This document shows, piece after piece, positions 1-8,773 of a DNA stretch of 64,000 nt. The notes beneath the pieces are model-generated. The model did not search any database, was not told the origin of the DNA, and worked only from the letters and a program-made list of their open reading frames with translations. Origin of the DNA: Rhodanobacteraceae bacterium (lineage in GTDB: Bacteria > Pseudomonadota > Gammaproteobacteria > Xanthomonadales > SZUA-5); assembly GCA_024234055.1 (NCBI GenBank), contig JACKOW010000002.1:248001-312000 (forward strand), written 5' to 3'. A program made the position numbers and the translations under genes. The number at the start of each line of letters is the position of its first letter. Position 1 is the first letter of the stretch.

Positions 1-2
1 GG

Positions 3-386
3 TTGGGCCTGTTGTTCGGGCAAGTCGCCTGGTTCGCGAACCCCCTGTTTCTGTTGTCTTTCCGAAAGATCTCGCAGAAATCCTCTGCCAAGCTGGCGAT
101 CTGGTCGCTTGCTGTGGCCCTTACCTTTCTGGTGAACCCGCGGATGGTGCGAAACACCGCGCAGATGGGAGAGATCATTCACGGCTTCGGTTTGGGCTAC
201 GCACTTTGGGTCAGCGCCATTGCCGTCATGGCGATCGGCCAGTACCGGATGTCGCAAGGACACGACAAGCTGGCCGCCGCCAAGCCTGCACTCGGGACAG
301 CGGCAGGCATCCTTGCTTTGTATGTCGTCTATTTCTTCCTCTTTCCAATTCCCGAGTCGCTGGCCATTGGAATTTTTGGTCGTTAG
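3..386 (+). CDS. Membrane protein, C-terminal part (5' end outside window)
   Basis: The frame is open from the left edge, so this is probably the end of a longer gene; the first TTG is not a convincing start. The 127 visible residues contain about four hydrophobic stretches, near residues 3-20, 31-45, 60-82 and 95-115, joined by short polar loops. I do not recognise a family and see no catalytic motif, so only an inner-membrane location can be inferred. A TAGCCCGGG palindrome starts 5 bp after the stop and may form the end of the transcript. Confidence 0.5.
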   Translation: MGLLFGQVAWFANPLFLLSFRKISQKSSAKLAIWSLAVALTFLVNPRMVRNTAQMGEIIHGFGLGYALWVSAIAVMAIGQYRMSQGHDKLAAAKPALGTAAGILALYVVYFFLFPIPESLAIGIFGR

Positions 387-390
387 CGAG

Positions 391-464
391 TAGCCCGGGT
401 AAGCGCAGCGCACCCGGGACGGCACGCACCAAGAGCCCCGGGTGCGCTGCGCTTACCCGGGCTA
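391..464. repeat. TAGCCCGGG palindromic intergenic repeat, copy 1
   Basis: Two 28-bp arms (391-418 and 437-464) are perfect inverted copies around an 18-bp spacer. The arm begins TAGCCCGGGTAAGCGCAGCG. Similar elements lie at 1537-1610, 2437-2510, 3916-3989 and, in degenerate form, 7361-7448. The DNA would form a strong hairpin in transcripts from either side. Short minus-strand reading frames across it are only translated repeat. Confidence 0.9.
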
Positions 465-627
465 CGCAGGCTGCGTTGGCAACGACGGCCACAGGGCTTC
501 TTGGTACGAAGAATTCCCGTGTGCCCGCGCCGCCATGCGCTTGCACCGGCATGTTTCCGGCACCGCTGGGCGCGGCTCGAATCTGTGTTGACATCAGCTA
601 CACGTGGCGCCACACTTTGTATATCAC

Positions 628-641
628 TTGTGTATGCACAA
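628..641. promoter_or_regulatory. Probable antitoxin operator
   Basis: The 14-bp element TTGTG-TATG-CACAA has perfect 5-bp arms and lies just upstream of the ribosome-binding site (AGGAG, 644-648) of the DUF1778-type antitoxin. Ribbon-helix-helix antitoxins usually bind palindromes in this position to repress their own operon. The role is inferred from position and symmetry. Confidence 0.5.
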
Positions 642-654
642 ATAGGAGACGCCA

Positions 655-927
655 ATGCGTGACGCCGCCATCAATCTGCGCGCCCTGCCCGAACAGCGTG
701 ACCTGATCGATCAAGCTGCGAGCCTGCTCGGCAAGAACCGTTCGGACTTCATGCTTGAAGCGGCCTGCGAACGCGCTCAGGCCGTGCTGCTGGATCAGGT
801 CTTCTTCAGCCTGGACGCCAGCAAATTCAAGGCGTTCTTGGCAATGCTCGACGCGCCTCCCAGTGCCAATCCCGGGCTTGAGCGCCTTATGGCCGTGAAG
901 GCCCCTTGGAACTCCGGCGCCGCATGA
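655..927 (+). CDS. DUF1778 (TacA-like) ribbon-helix-helix antitoxin
   Basis: This 90-residue protein fits the DUF1778 antitoxins that pair with GNAT toxins. The N-terminal half (AAINLRALPEQRDLIDQAA, then SDFMLEAACERAQ) looks like a ribbon-helix-helix DNA-binding unit, and the C-terminal half (FFSLDASKFKAFLAMLDAP) matches the usual toxin-neutralising tail. The ATG follows AGGAG at a good distance and a palindrome sits just upstream. The stop overlaps the next start as ATGA, the usual translational coupling in such modules. In this family the antitoxin binds both the operator and the toxin. The family call is from sequence pattern only. Confidence 0.85.
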   Translation: MRDAAINLRALPEQRDLIDQAASLLGKNRSDFMLEAACERAQAVLLDQVFFSLDASKFKAFLAMLDAPPSANPGLERLMAVKAPWNSGAA

Positions 928-1412
928 GCTTGCAGATCAGTGCGCCGCAGCCGCTGGCCACGACCCATCGACTGGATGACTTTGCCAGTGGCGAGGCGGT
1001 TCTGGACGAATGGCTCAAACGCCGCGCTCTGACCAACCAGTTCAGTGGAGCCAGCCGCACCTTTGTCGTGGCCGATCCGGATCAATGTGTTTTCGGCTAT
1101 TACGCGATGGCGGCGGGCGCTGTCTCGCACCAAATCTCCACAAGCGCCGTGCGTCGCAACATGCCCGACCCGGTTCCGGTGATGGTTCTCGCCAGACTCG
1201 CGGTCGACCATCGTGCCCAGGGCCTCAAGTTGGGTGGTGCGCTACTGCAGGACGCCGTGATTCGGGCGTTGACGGTTTCGCAGAACGCCGGTGTTCGGGC
1301 ACTGCTGGTACACGCGCTGCACGACCGCGCCAAGGCATTCTACGAGCACTACGGTTTTCAGGCATCGCCGCTCAATCCTATGACGCTGATGCTGCGCTTG
1401 AACTCTGGATGA
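924..1412 (+). CDS. GNAT-family toxin (TacT-like)
   Basis: The 162-residue protein has GNAT features: a strand ending in LARLAVDHRAQGLKLGGALL, which matches the acetyl-CoA pyrophosphate loop, and FYEHYGF near the C-terminus, which supplies the conserved Tyr of TacT-type toxins. Known members acetylate the amino group of aminoacyl-tRNA and stop translation. Its ATG overlaps the stop of the DUF1778 antitoxin (ATGA), so the two form an operon. Length and all main motifs look intact, so the toxin is probably functional. The exact tRNA target cannot be read from sequence. Confidence 0.85.
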   Translation: MSLQISAPQPLATTHRLDDFASGEAVLDEWLKRRALTNQFSGASRTFVVADPDQCVFGYYAMAAGAVSHQISTSAVRRNMPDPVPVMVLARLAVDHRAQGLKLGGALLQDAVIRALTVSQNAGVRALLVHALHDRAKAFYEHYGFQASPLNPMTLMLRLNSG

Positions 1413-1881
1413 CCCTGTCGCTGCCGTGCCCACGATGGCCGTGGCCGGTGGTCGGCCGCCCGATCTGCAGTTGAATGCGCTCAGTGTGGGAGTGACCACT
1501 CCGCTGGGGCTGCGCCATGCCGGGGACGGCAGCGAGTAGCCCGGGCAAGCGCAGCGCACCCGGGACGGCCCGCACCAAGAGCCCCGGGTGCGCTGCGCTT
1601 ACCCGGGCTACGCTGGTTGTCGCAGGTCGCATTGCTCGCGTAGGGCCCACGAGAATGAACACGGATCAGGACGGGTCACGCGTGATTGCGGCCTTGGAGT
1701 TGCGCGCATCACCTGCCTGGATGAGAAAGGCCACTCCGGTGGGCGCGGACTGATGTCGGCTCGGCGATTGGCGGCGGAATCCGCGTTGCGGAGCCGCTCG
1801 CCGCCGTCCATGGTCCGGGTGGCGGGCTCTGCCGCGCTTGAAGATCCGCCTTCCGCGGGTTGAGGCTTTCTGGAAACCACG
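1413..1881. repeat. Intergenic region with TAGCCCGGG palindrome copy 2
   Basis: This 469-bp gap has no credible gene. At 1537-1610 it carries a palindrome nearly identical to the one at 391-464, with 28-bp arms and one T-to-C change in the left arm. The remaining sequence has open frames on the minus strand, but they lack a ribosome-binding site and run antisense into the next gene. Confidence 0.75.
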
Positions 1882-2397
1882 ATGCGATGCAATACACGAC
1901 TGGCCGTCTGCCTGTTTTTCTCGATCCCGGCGCTGTGCCAGGCGGCCGAGTCGCCAGCCCAGGCCGCCTTTGAGCAGCTCAAGACCCTGGTTGGCCAGTG
2001 GCGCGCCACCGAATCGGGCAGAGAGACCTTGGTCGAGATCACACAGATCGCCGGTGGCAGCACACTGGTCGAAACCTGGACGATGAGCCCAACCCGGCAA
2101 TCGATGACGGTGTACACCATGGACGGCACTCGCCTGCTGGCGACGCACTACTGTCCGCAAGGCAATGCGCCTCGTCTTGTCTTTACGGAGACCGATGGCG
2201 CAGGGGCGCACCATTTTCTGTTCCTGGACGGGGCCAATCTGCAAGACCCTGCGGGTTCGCACGAACATGCGTTCTGGATACGACACGCCCCGGACGGAAA
2301 GCTCACGCGCAATGAAACGTACATCGCCAATGGCGCCGAGTACGACCGCGATCACGATACTGGCAGCACCCAGGTTTTTATGCGGATTTCGCCGTGA
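1882..2397 (+). CDS. Exported hypothetical protein
   Basis: The 171-residue product starts with a typical signal peptide (MRCNTRLAVCLFFSIPALCQA, cleavage likely after CQA). The mature part is soluble, with alternating strands such as GQWRATESGRETLVEITQI and GGSTLVETWTMSP, suggestive of a small beta-barrel (lipocalin/DUF1579-like). I cannot assign it with confidence. It is probably periplasmic. It stands alone, flanked on both sides by TAGCCCGGG palindromes. Confidence 0.7.
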   Translation: MRCNTRLAVCLFFSIPALCQAAESPAQAAFEQLKTLVGQWRATESGRETLVEITQIAGGSTLVETWTMSPTRQSMTVYTMDGTRLLATHYCPQGNAPRLVFTETDGAGAHHFLFLDGANLQDPAGSHEHAFWIRHAPDGKLTRNETYIANGAEYDRDHDTGSTQVFMRISP

Positions 2398-2436
2398 AAC
2401 AGGCGCGGTCCGAGTACCCTTTGGCGCACCAGCGAA

Positions 2437-2510
2437 TAGCCCGGGTCAGCGCCGAGCACCCGGGACGGCCCGCATCAAGAATCCCGGGTGCGCTGCGCTT
2501 ACCCGGGCTA
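2437..2510. repeat. TAGCCCGGG palindromic intergenic repeat, copy 3
   Basis: The arms at 2437-2464 and 2483-2510 are imperfect inverted copies; the left arm has GCCGAG where the others have GCAGCG. Downstream, 2519-2561 holds a partial copy of the AGGTCATGTTG...CTACGTGAC repeat seen in full at 25499-25579 and 48843-48923. Confidence 0.8.
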
Positions 2511-2709
2511 CGTTGGCTTTTGCAGGTCATGTTGCTCGCGCAGCGAGCTACGTGACGTATACCGATGTCGCGAGTCGTCCGCCGTTTACAAAACGGGTCA
2601 CCCGGAAGCTGGCCGCCTGGTTCGGCGCCCAAGTTTCTGCAAACTCCGGAACTTTGTACTCGTATCGCACACCGATCAGTTGCAATTTCGCAGAGATAAG
2701 CCTGAAGCC

Positions 2710-3903
2710 ATGCACAAGCGTCTGAATATTCTGATGATGATCCTTCTTGCCTGGTCGGTGACCGGCGTCGCTCAAGTACCTTCAGGGATCAGCGGCGTCT
2801 GGTACAACCCGGCGCAGGACGGTCATGGTGTCTCCATCGAAATACTCGATGCGCATCGCGCAATCGCCTTCTGGTATGTCTATGACCGGGACGGCCGTCC
2901 GGTGCATCTGTATATCGATGGCCGCATTGAGGGTCAGGAGATTCATGGCATCGCCTATGCCGGCAGCGGTATGCGCTTCGGCGACTTTGATCCGGCCACC
3001 TTGAACCTGGATCGATGGGGACAGGTGGATCTGGAAGTGCATTCCTGCCGGGATCTGACGCTGCGCTATCGCGGTCAAAGTGCGTTGGGGGCGAGTTTCG
3101 GCAGCGGCGAAATCCACATGCAACGCCTGTCGCAACTTCGCGGCCTGCCTTGCGACTCCGATCGCTTGCCGGAAGGACTGTACCAGGGCAGCTACGCCAC
3201 GACCCAGCCAAGCGGATCGACTGAACTGGTCGCAGCGGTCGACGAAGACGGCCACCTGTGGGCCACGTCGCCGCGCATTCGCGGGCCGCGCTTCGTCAGC
3301 GTGGAGCCGGCGCCGCCAGTCATCCTGGGCCAGCCACCCGCGTTGCCAGCGCCGGGACTGAATCTGCAGGCGCTGGGCAACACGGCCTTGGATGACGAAG
3401 GGTCTGGGTTCCCGCTCGAATCCTTCGAGATCGGCGTGGCGGTTCAAGTGTTCGGGCCACTGCATTTCGAGGCGGCAAACCTCGATTCAAACTGGTTGAA
3501 TGCGCTCGCGCTGCGTCCCGATGCTCCGCGTAATCCAAAGCTGGTCCAGCCGGCGCCGCTACAGGCGTTGGTGAACCGCCAGTTCCAGTTCAGCGCATTG
3601 GGACAGATTGTCGACGACAGTTATCGACTGGTGTTCGAGGACAACCAGCGAATTTGCCTGCAGCGCAATGGCGGCGCTTGCGAATGGACCGGTAGCGTGA
3701 CCATCCGCAACATCAGCACGGCCTTTTTCGATTTCGACATCGCCCCAGTGCCGGGATTGTTCGCCTTCGAGAATCGTCCGCCGGTCTACGGGCGCGGCTG
3801 GGTCGAGCGCGACGCGCAGGGCGCAATCGCTCGCGTGGTGCTGGTCGGCAGTGACGGGCGCAATGGCTTGGGGATCGTCGCCAATGCGATCGGCAATCCA
3901 TAG
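2710..3903 (+). CDS. Exported hypothetical protein
   Basis: The frame is open from 2488, but the ATG at 2710 gives a clean signal peptide (MHKRLNILMMILLAWSVTGVAQ), so I start there; the product is 397 residues. Just after the signal comes SGVWYNPAQDGHGVSIEI, a W-x-N-P-x-x-x-G-x-G motif that recurs in exported proteins of this group. Next are FWYVYDRDGRPVHLYIDG and a Cys pair near residues 119 and 150. The pattern suggests a beta-rich periplasmic or secreted protein without known enzymatic residues. It is monocistronic and bounded by repeats. Confidence 0.7.
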   Translation: MHKRLNILMMILLAWSVTGVAQVPSGISGVWYNPAQDGHGVSIEILDAHRAIAFWYVYDRDGRPVHLYIDGRIEGQEIHGIAYAGSGMRFGDFDPATLNLDRWGQVDLEVHSCRDLTLRYRGQSALGASFGSGEIHMQRLSQLRGLPCDSDRLPEGLYQGSYATTQPSGSTELVAAVDEDGHLWATSPRIRGPRFVSVEPAPPVILGQPPALPAPGLNLQALGNTALDDEGSGFPLESFEIGVAVQVFGPLHFEAANLDSNWLNALALRPDAPRNPKLVQPAPLQALVNRQFQFSALGQIVDDSYRLVFEDNQRICLQRNGGACEWTGSVTIRNISTAFFDFDIAPVPGLFAFENRPPVYGRGWVERDAQGAIARVVLVGSDGRNGLGIVANAIGNP

Positions 3904-3915
3904 TTGAACAGGGAG

Positions 3916-4043
3916 TAGCCCGGGTCAGCGCAGCGCGCCCGGGACGACCCGCACCAAGAGCCCCGGGCGCGCTGCGCTTGCCCGGGCTACGTTGGATGGA
4001 CTGCTTGTCGTAGCCCGGAAGTGAGCGCAGCGCTCTCCGGGAG
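3916..4043. repeat. TAGCCCGGG palindrome copy 4 plus a related half-element
   Basis: Arms at 3916-3943 and 3962-3989 form copy 4. At 4011-4043 a related sequence, TAGCCCGGAAGTGAGCGCAG followed by CGCTCTCCGGGAG, makes a second small hairpin. The block sits between an exported-protein gene and the transposase and may act as a bidirectional transcript end. Confidence 0.75.
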
Positions 4044-4124
4044 GTAGCACCACTGGACCCCCCAAGTTCCGCAGCCGCAGCCATAAGTTATTGATTCCGC
4101 TATGCAGGCATAACGGATTTGTCA

Positions 4125-5786
4125 CTACAACGACGCGTTGATCTCGGGTAACGGCAGTTTTAGCTGCTGCAAGATGCCACGCTGCTCGGGGTTGATTTGG
4201 CTGGTACGGGTGGTGGGTTGCTGGTCCACCGTCACGTGCAGTTGCTGGATTTGACGCAGCAGCGCCAGGGCGCGCTGCGGGGAGAGTGGGCTGGCCGTCG
4301 CTTTGAGCCGCATTCGCAGCACGCGATGCAGGAGCAAGGCCAGAAAGCAGATCAGTGCATGGGCTCGGATCCGCTCTGGCAGGCGGTGATGCACGGGCGC
4401 GATCTCGATGTCGCTCTTGAGCACCCGGAAGCCGCGCTCGATGTCCGCCAGCGCCTTGTAGCGCTCGATCACGGTGGCGGCTGGCAGATCGGTGTTGGTG
4501 ACCAGCAGCAGTTTGCCGTCCAGGGTTTCGGCCGCTTGTTTGGCTGCGGCATCGACGGTGTAGCTGAAGCGCTCGGCCTGCAGATCAGCTTTCACGATGC
4601 GCGACAGACGCGCCGCTTTGATCATTTCGGAGAACTTGAGATACGCCCGTCGGTCGTTGGATCGACGTCCGCGCTGCGGTTGGCCTTGGTCTTGCGCATC
4701 CAGGCGGGTGGCCAGGCGATCGCCTTCGGCCTCCAGCGCTGCGATGGCAGCCTCACGCGCCAGGCGCTGTTCTTGCGCACGGTCGGCGTCATGCGCCAGC
4801 ACCAGACGTCGTTCTTGCCAGCGGGTTTCGCCCACACCCCCTGCAAAGCTCACCGCCGCGACCAGCTCGGCGAACTCCCCGTAGCGCCGGCCCGGCACCG
4901 CCAGCACGTATTCGATCGGCTCGCCGCTGGCGCTCTTGAGGCTCTCGACTGCAGTCAGATTGTCCAGACTCAGCAGGCCGCGATCCGCGATCAGGATCAC
5001 GCGCTTGAGGCGGTAGCGCTTGATCGTGGCCTCAATCATCGGCAGCAGCGTGGTCACCTCGCCGATATTGCCTGCGTGCACCTGATGCGCAATCGGCAGA
5101 CCTTCGCGAGTCTGGATCACGCCGAGTACGAACTGCCGGGCGATGCCACCGGTCTCCTTGTTCATCCCGTGGGCGCGCACATCGTTCGCGACCGCGCCGG
5201 TGCCGCTGATGCGCACCGTGGTCAGGTCGTAGAAGACCACCGACATCTCGTCGTCGAGCAACGGCCGCAACTGCTTCGCCACTGCATCCTCGACCGCGCC
5301 AGCCCGATCCATCAGCGCATCCATGGCGCGCAGCAGATGATCGTGACTCACCTGCTCGGGGTGCTCCGGGATGGCCACGGTATCCAGCCAGCGCAGCACG
5401 CCGAGCTTCGACTCGGGTTCGCACAGGCGGTTGAAAACCATGGCGCGAACCATGGCGGTGGCGTCGAAACGGCGATAGGACGAGCGCATGGCCCGCGACA
5501 CAGCGTCATCGAGCCCAAGTTCGCGCCACAGCGCGTGCAGCGCGTAGACGTCGCCCATGGCCTTGGCGCCGACAAACTCCACCTGCGGCAATGCCGCCGG
5601 CGTGCGCCCGAGGGCACGCTGCAGGCCCGTGATCAGTGGATCGAGATCCTTCGGTCGCAACTGATCGAGGCGCCCGAGGTTCGCCACCAGCCGCTGGCGA
5701 GGCTCGCCGTTGTCGTTGCGGTAAGACTCCACCAGTTGCAGGTAGGCACGACCGCCAGATCGGGATATGCGCGTGAACATGCACAT
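4125..5786 (-). mobile_element. IS1634-type transposase
   Basis: The 553-residue protein has the layout of IS1634-group DDE transposases: an N-terminal MFTRISRSGGRAYLQLVES segment, then catalytic candidates D187 (VVFYDLTTVRIS), D268 (VILIADRG) and E450 (YKALADIERGFRVLKS, the Y..R..E..K signature). It looks intact and could be active. The true start may be the second Met (5780). I compared the flanks at 4046-4124 and 5787-5880 and could not define terminal inverted repeats or a target duplication, so the element borders remain open. A 541-residue plus-strand frame on the opposite strand is only antisense. Confidence 0.85.
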
Positions 5787-5966
5787 ACGCTACACGTCAG
5801 TACACCCGCTCTCAAGATATAAATGAACCTGAACGTGTGACTACAGAGCTTTCCGAAAGGCGCACTGGTCATGGATCACAAGTGCTTGATGCGACAGGCG
5901 CCGTTGGCTACAACGGGCGTGATCGGACGTTTGCGGGTGCGGAAATTGGGTTGCCCGCTTTGCGCC

Positions 5967-7156
5967 TCATGTTCCCGTCGGGTTGGGCTGGGTCTGCTGC
6001 GGTTGTTGGTTTGGCTCAACCTCGACTGCGCCCGGACTACGCGACGGGAACCATCGATCGCGCAGTCTCAGCGCTGGCACCTCGACGCACTTGGCCATTG
6101 CGACCCCGAAACAGATCGAGCCCCCGAAGTAGATGGCGAGCGTGGTGGCGAAGTCCAGTCGCACTCCCAGGGCGATCTCAAGTAGCGGAATCCCCCAGAA
6201 CAAAACAGGCAAATGCCACAAATAGATTGAATAAGAGTAAGCCCCAAGTGCGGCCGACAACGTCACCGATCGGTGAATCGAGATTGGCGACAGGAGCGTG
6301 CCAACCAGCATCATGCCGCTGCCAACGTAGAAGACGGTCAACCCGAAGGTATAGATGAACGGCGTCGTTTCCAGGTGCAGGACAAATGCGGGGGCTAGCA
6401 GAATGGCCCCAACCAAGATCAGTGCTTTTCGACGCGGCGCAAATAGCCGCAGGAATCTGTCAGAATGGAAATGGTATGCGTAGGAAATCGCGACGCCGAA
6501 TAGCAACGAATCAAATCGGAGGTGGCTGGCGACGAGGTGCGTGTAGTGGCCATAGTTCGGCCGCAGATACCAATTTACCAGCCGCAGGACAAGGGAAACC
6601 ACGCACACAACTAGAGCGACGGTAAGCACTGGACGCAGGGGCGTCGATGAAGCTCGGTTCCAGCGGATGATCAGAGCGAGTGTCAGTGGCAACAGTATGT
6701 AGAAGTGCTCTTCAACCGCGAGAGACCAAGTGTGTTTCCAAAGCCCAGGCACATAGCTTTGAAGAAAAAAGACCTCCGACGCGAGTGGGATCGTGGGGAT
6801 CGGCCGCCCCAGCAGAAGTATCAACCCCAGTGTTGCTGCGATCAGCGCGAAGAACGGAGGGTAGATCTTCCAGCCCCTTCTTACGTAAAAGCGCCCTATC
6901 CCAAGGCGACCGCGCGCCTGGTATTCAGTGAACAGAAGTCCGGAGACAAGAAACCCGCTGAGGACAAAGAACAGGTCCACCCCCACCCAGCCCCCTGAAT
7001 CCAAACCAAAAGCGGCAGTCTCGCGAGCTCAGGCCACGACTCTGGGGGCAGGGGCATGTGCCGCCCCAGTACAAGCAAGACGGCGAGCAAACGAAGCAGG
7101 TCCAGTCCGAGCAGTCTCGCCTTTACTGGAATCGGAGTCTCCGATTGTTGCACCAC
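5967..7156 (-). pseudogene. Acyltransferase 3 (OafA-like) membrane protein, frameshifted
   Basis: Two overlapping minus-strand frames together make one acyltransferase-3 protein. The 5' part (from about 7156) encodes LLGLDLLRLLAVLLVLGRHM, the usual first helix with the catalytic His. The 3' part encodes GGWVGVDLFFVLSGFLVSGL and TWSLAVEEHFYILLPL, both family hallmarks, followed by more helices and a Pro/Gln-rich tail. The frames meet at a run of five C on the plus strand (6991-6995); one more base would restore I-Q-G-G-W-V-G-V-D. The gene is therefore either disrupted or carries a homopolymer sequencing error. The likely start is GTG at 7156 or 7153, after a GGGGGGA stretch. Intact relatives move acyl groups onto surface glycans. 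Confidence 0.75.
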
Positions 7157-7360
7157 GCGTTCCCCCCAGGGAGCCTGACGTCGTCCAAAAGTTGCGCTGA
7201 CCAGAGGAAGCGAGAAAAGAGTTCCAGCGTTGACTTCAGCATAGAGTGTAAACGTGGACTGGCAAAGCAGGCGTGTTGGACTAGTTGGGTCGCGACTCGC
7301 TCGAAGTCGGCCGGTCAGGTTCTTTCTGTCTCCTGATTCGTACCCATCCTCATCAACGAG

Positions 7361-7448
7361 TAGCCCGGGTGCGTTAGGCTTGCCCGGCCTACGCTGACCG
7401 GGAGCGAACCGCCCCTGGATTCGGGCAAGCGACAGCTTACCCGGGCTG
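7361..7448. repeat. Degenerate TAGCCCGGG palindrome
   Basis: Two TAGCCCGGG-type ends (7361-7370, and the inverted CTTACCCGGGCT near 7436-7447) flank a diverged centre, so this looks like a decayed member of the family seen at 391-464. It lies between the frameshifted acyltransferase and the ferredoxin gene. Confidence 0.6.
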
Positions 7449-7600
7449 TTGATCTTGTCGCCCGCCACTGATCGGCGCAGCATCGCGGGTGTCGAGTCGG
7501 CTGGCGGCGGTGACCGACGGAAACGATCCAGTGCCCAGCCCCGATTGCAGCCAGATGCAAATGGCGGCATTGGATGTCTTGTCCTTTGGGGAGGAAATGC

Positions 7601-7921
7601 ATGGCTCACGTGGTTACCGACAATTGCGTCGGCTGCAGGTTCACGGACTGTGTACTGGTGTGTCCGGTTGACTGCTTTTATCAACTGGACAACCAAGTTG
7701 TCATCGACGCGGAAGAATGCATCGATTGCTCCGCATGCGTAGCCGAATGCCCCGTGGAAGCGATCTACGCGGAAGACGAGGTGCCGGAGGCTTCTGCGGG
7801 TGCCGCAGAGTTCAATGCCAGCCGCGCTGTGGAGGCGAAGGATCGCGGTGAGGAGCCGATCACCTCAAATACCGGTGCGCTGCCAGGCGCAGAAGCCAGG
7901 AAAGCAGAGCTGGGCTTCTAG
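7601..7921 (+). CDS. fdxA: 7Fe ferredoxin FdxA
   Basis: A 106-residue electron carrier. CVGCRFTDCVLVCPVDCFY near the N-terminus is the FdxA pattern binding a [3Fe-4S] cluster, and CIDCSACVAECP provides the [4Fe-4S] site. The long acidic C-terminal extension is also typical. The open frame begins at 7574, but ATG 7601 follows GGGGAGG (7588-7594) and gives the standard M-x-x-V-V-T-x-N-C start. It acts in the cytoplasm as a low-potential electron donor. No partner reductase is adjacent. Confidence 0.93.
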   Translation: MAHVVTDNCVGCRFTDCVLVCPVDCFYQLDNQVVIDAEECIDCSACVAECPVEAIYAEDEVPEASAGAAEFNASRAVEAKDRGEEPITSNTGALPGAEARKAELGF

Positions 7922-8125
7922 CGATCCTTCTCGATGGCCACTCGGAATCTGGCGGATCTTCCCGGTACTCGGGCCGTTCGGGCCTGCGCCCGCAAACGTG
8001 CCTGGGCTGATGACGTGGCTGATGGCAGGAGCGGGTGAGGGCCTTCCATCGGCCTTCAACCGCCTACACAGACCCGCCCGAAGTGATAGTCTGGTTTCGC
8101 CGCATCCGTCGCAAAGGAGCCTGGC

Positions 8126-8374
8126 TTGAATCGACGTGAATTCGTAATGGCGACTGTCGCTGTCGCCCTGCCCATGGCTGGCTCGACAGCCGCAGATGCT
8201 TCCGAACTGCGCCGCTATCACCAACGGGCGATGGCTGCCTGCAAGGCCAGGATCCAGCGCCTGGGTGAGCAATATGTGGCCACCGGGCGTACCGATCAGG
8301 CACTACGCGAGTGCCGAATCGTGGAAGCCAGGACTTTCGCCGCACACCATCTGGCGCTGTCCAGCCTGGTCTGA
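8126..8374 (+). CDS. Small exported hypothetical protein
   Basis: An 82-residue product starting with TTG at 8126 behind a good AAAGGAG (8113-8119). The N-terminus NRREFVMATVAVALPMAGSTAADA looks like a signal peptide with twin arginines, so Tat export is possible though the F-L-K part of the Tat motif is weak. The mature part is short, helical and basic (RRYHQRAMAACKARIQRLGEQY). No family is recognised. The support is the ribosome-binding site plus the signal-like start. Confidence 0.5.
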   Translation: MNRREFVMATVAVALPMAGSTAADASELRRYHQRAMAACKARIQRLGEQYVATGRTDQALRECRIVEARTFAAHHLALSSLV

Positions 8375-8773
8375 GTTGGCAATGCCTGCGGCGCGTCCCG
8401 GGTGGGAATCTCGACGCCGTGACGGGATTGCCATCGGCGCTGTAGCGGTTGGCACGCCCGGAGGTTGAAACGCCGAGTACAACTCGGCGATCCCGGGGGC
8501 TATCCCGACGCCGTGCTGGGATCGCCGACTGGCAGTTGGCGCAATCAGGCGACCCAAGTTTCCGAAGACGGTCGATCTGGTGACCGCGGACAAGCCGATC
8601 CGCGCTTCACCGGTGAGGTCTACTGGCTGATCAACGGCTATTCCCGATCAGCCCCCTGAAGGACCTGACCCCAGAACGAGCCCGCCGGGACCCCGCCATT
8701 TCCAGCGGGATTTCGGCTGGTGTGGGCCCAGGTGCGCACGCTAGACTGATCTGCAAAAGCGCCCAGGGACTGG
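8375..8773. other. Gap without recognisable gene
   Basis: The 399 bp contain a small hairpin (GCCGAGT-ACA-ACTCGGC, 8472-8488) and two imperfect direct copies of a CGACGCCGTGxxGGGATxGCC segment (near 8414 and 8509). I see no coding frame with a start signal and no RNA gene. Confidence 0.5.

Noticed and set aside
383..655. 90-residue minus-strand frame over the first palindrome
   Set aside because: It is translated repeat plus the antitoxin promoter; near-identical peptide strings recur at every copy of the palindrome.
4197..5822. 541-residue plus-strand open frame opposite the transposase
   Set aside because: It is fully antisense to a recognisable DDE transposase and its composition (His/Gln/Arg-rich) is that of a shadow frame.
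4046..5880. Terminal inverted repeats of the IS1634-type element
   Set aside because: I compared both flanks and found only scattered short matches, too weak to define ends.
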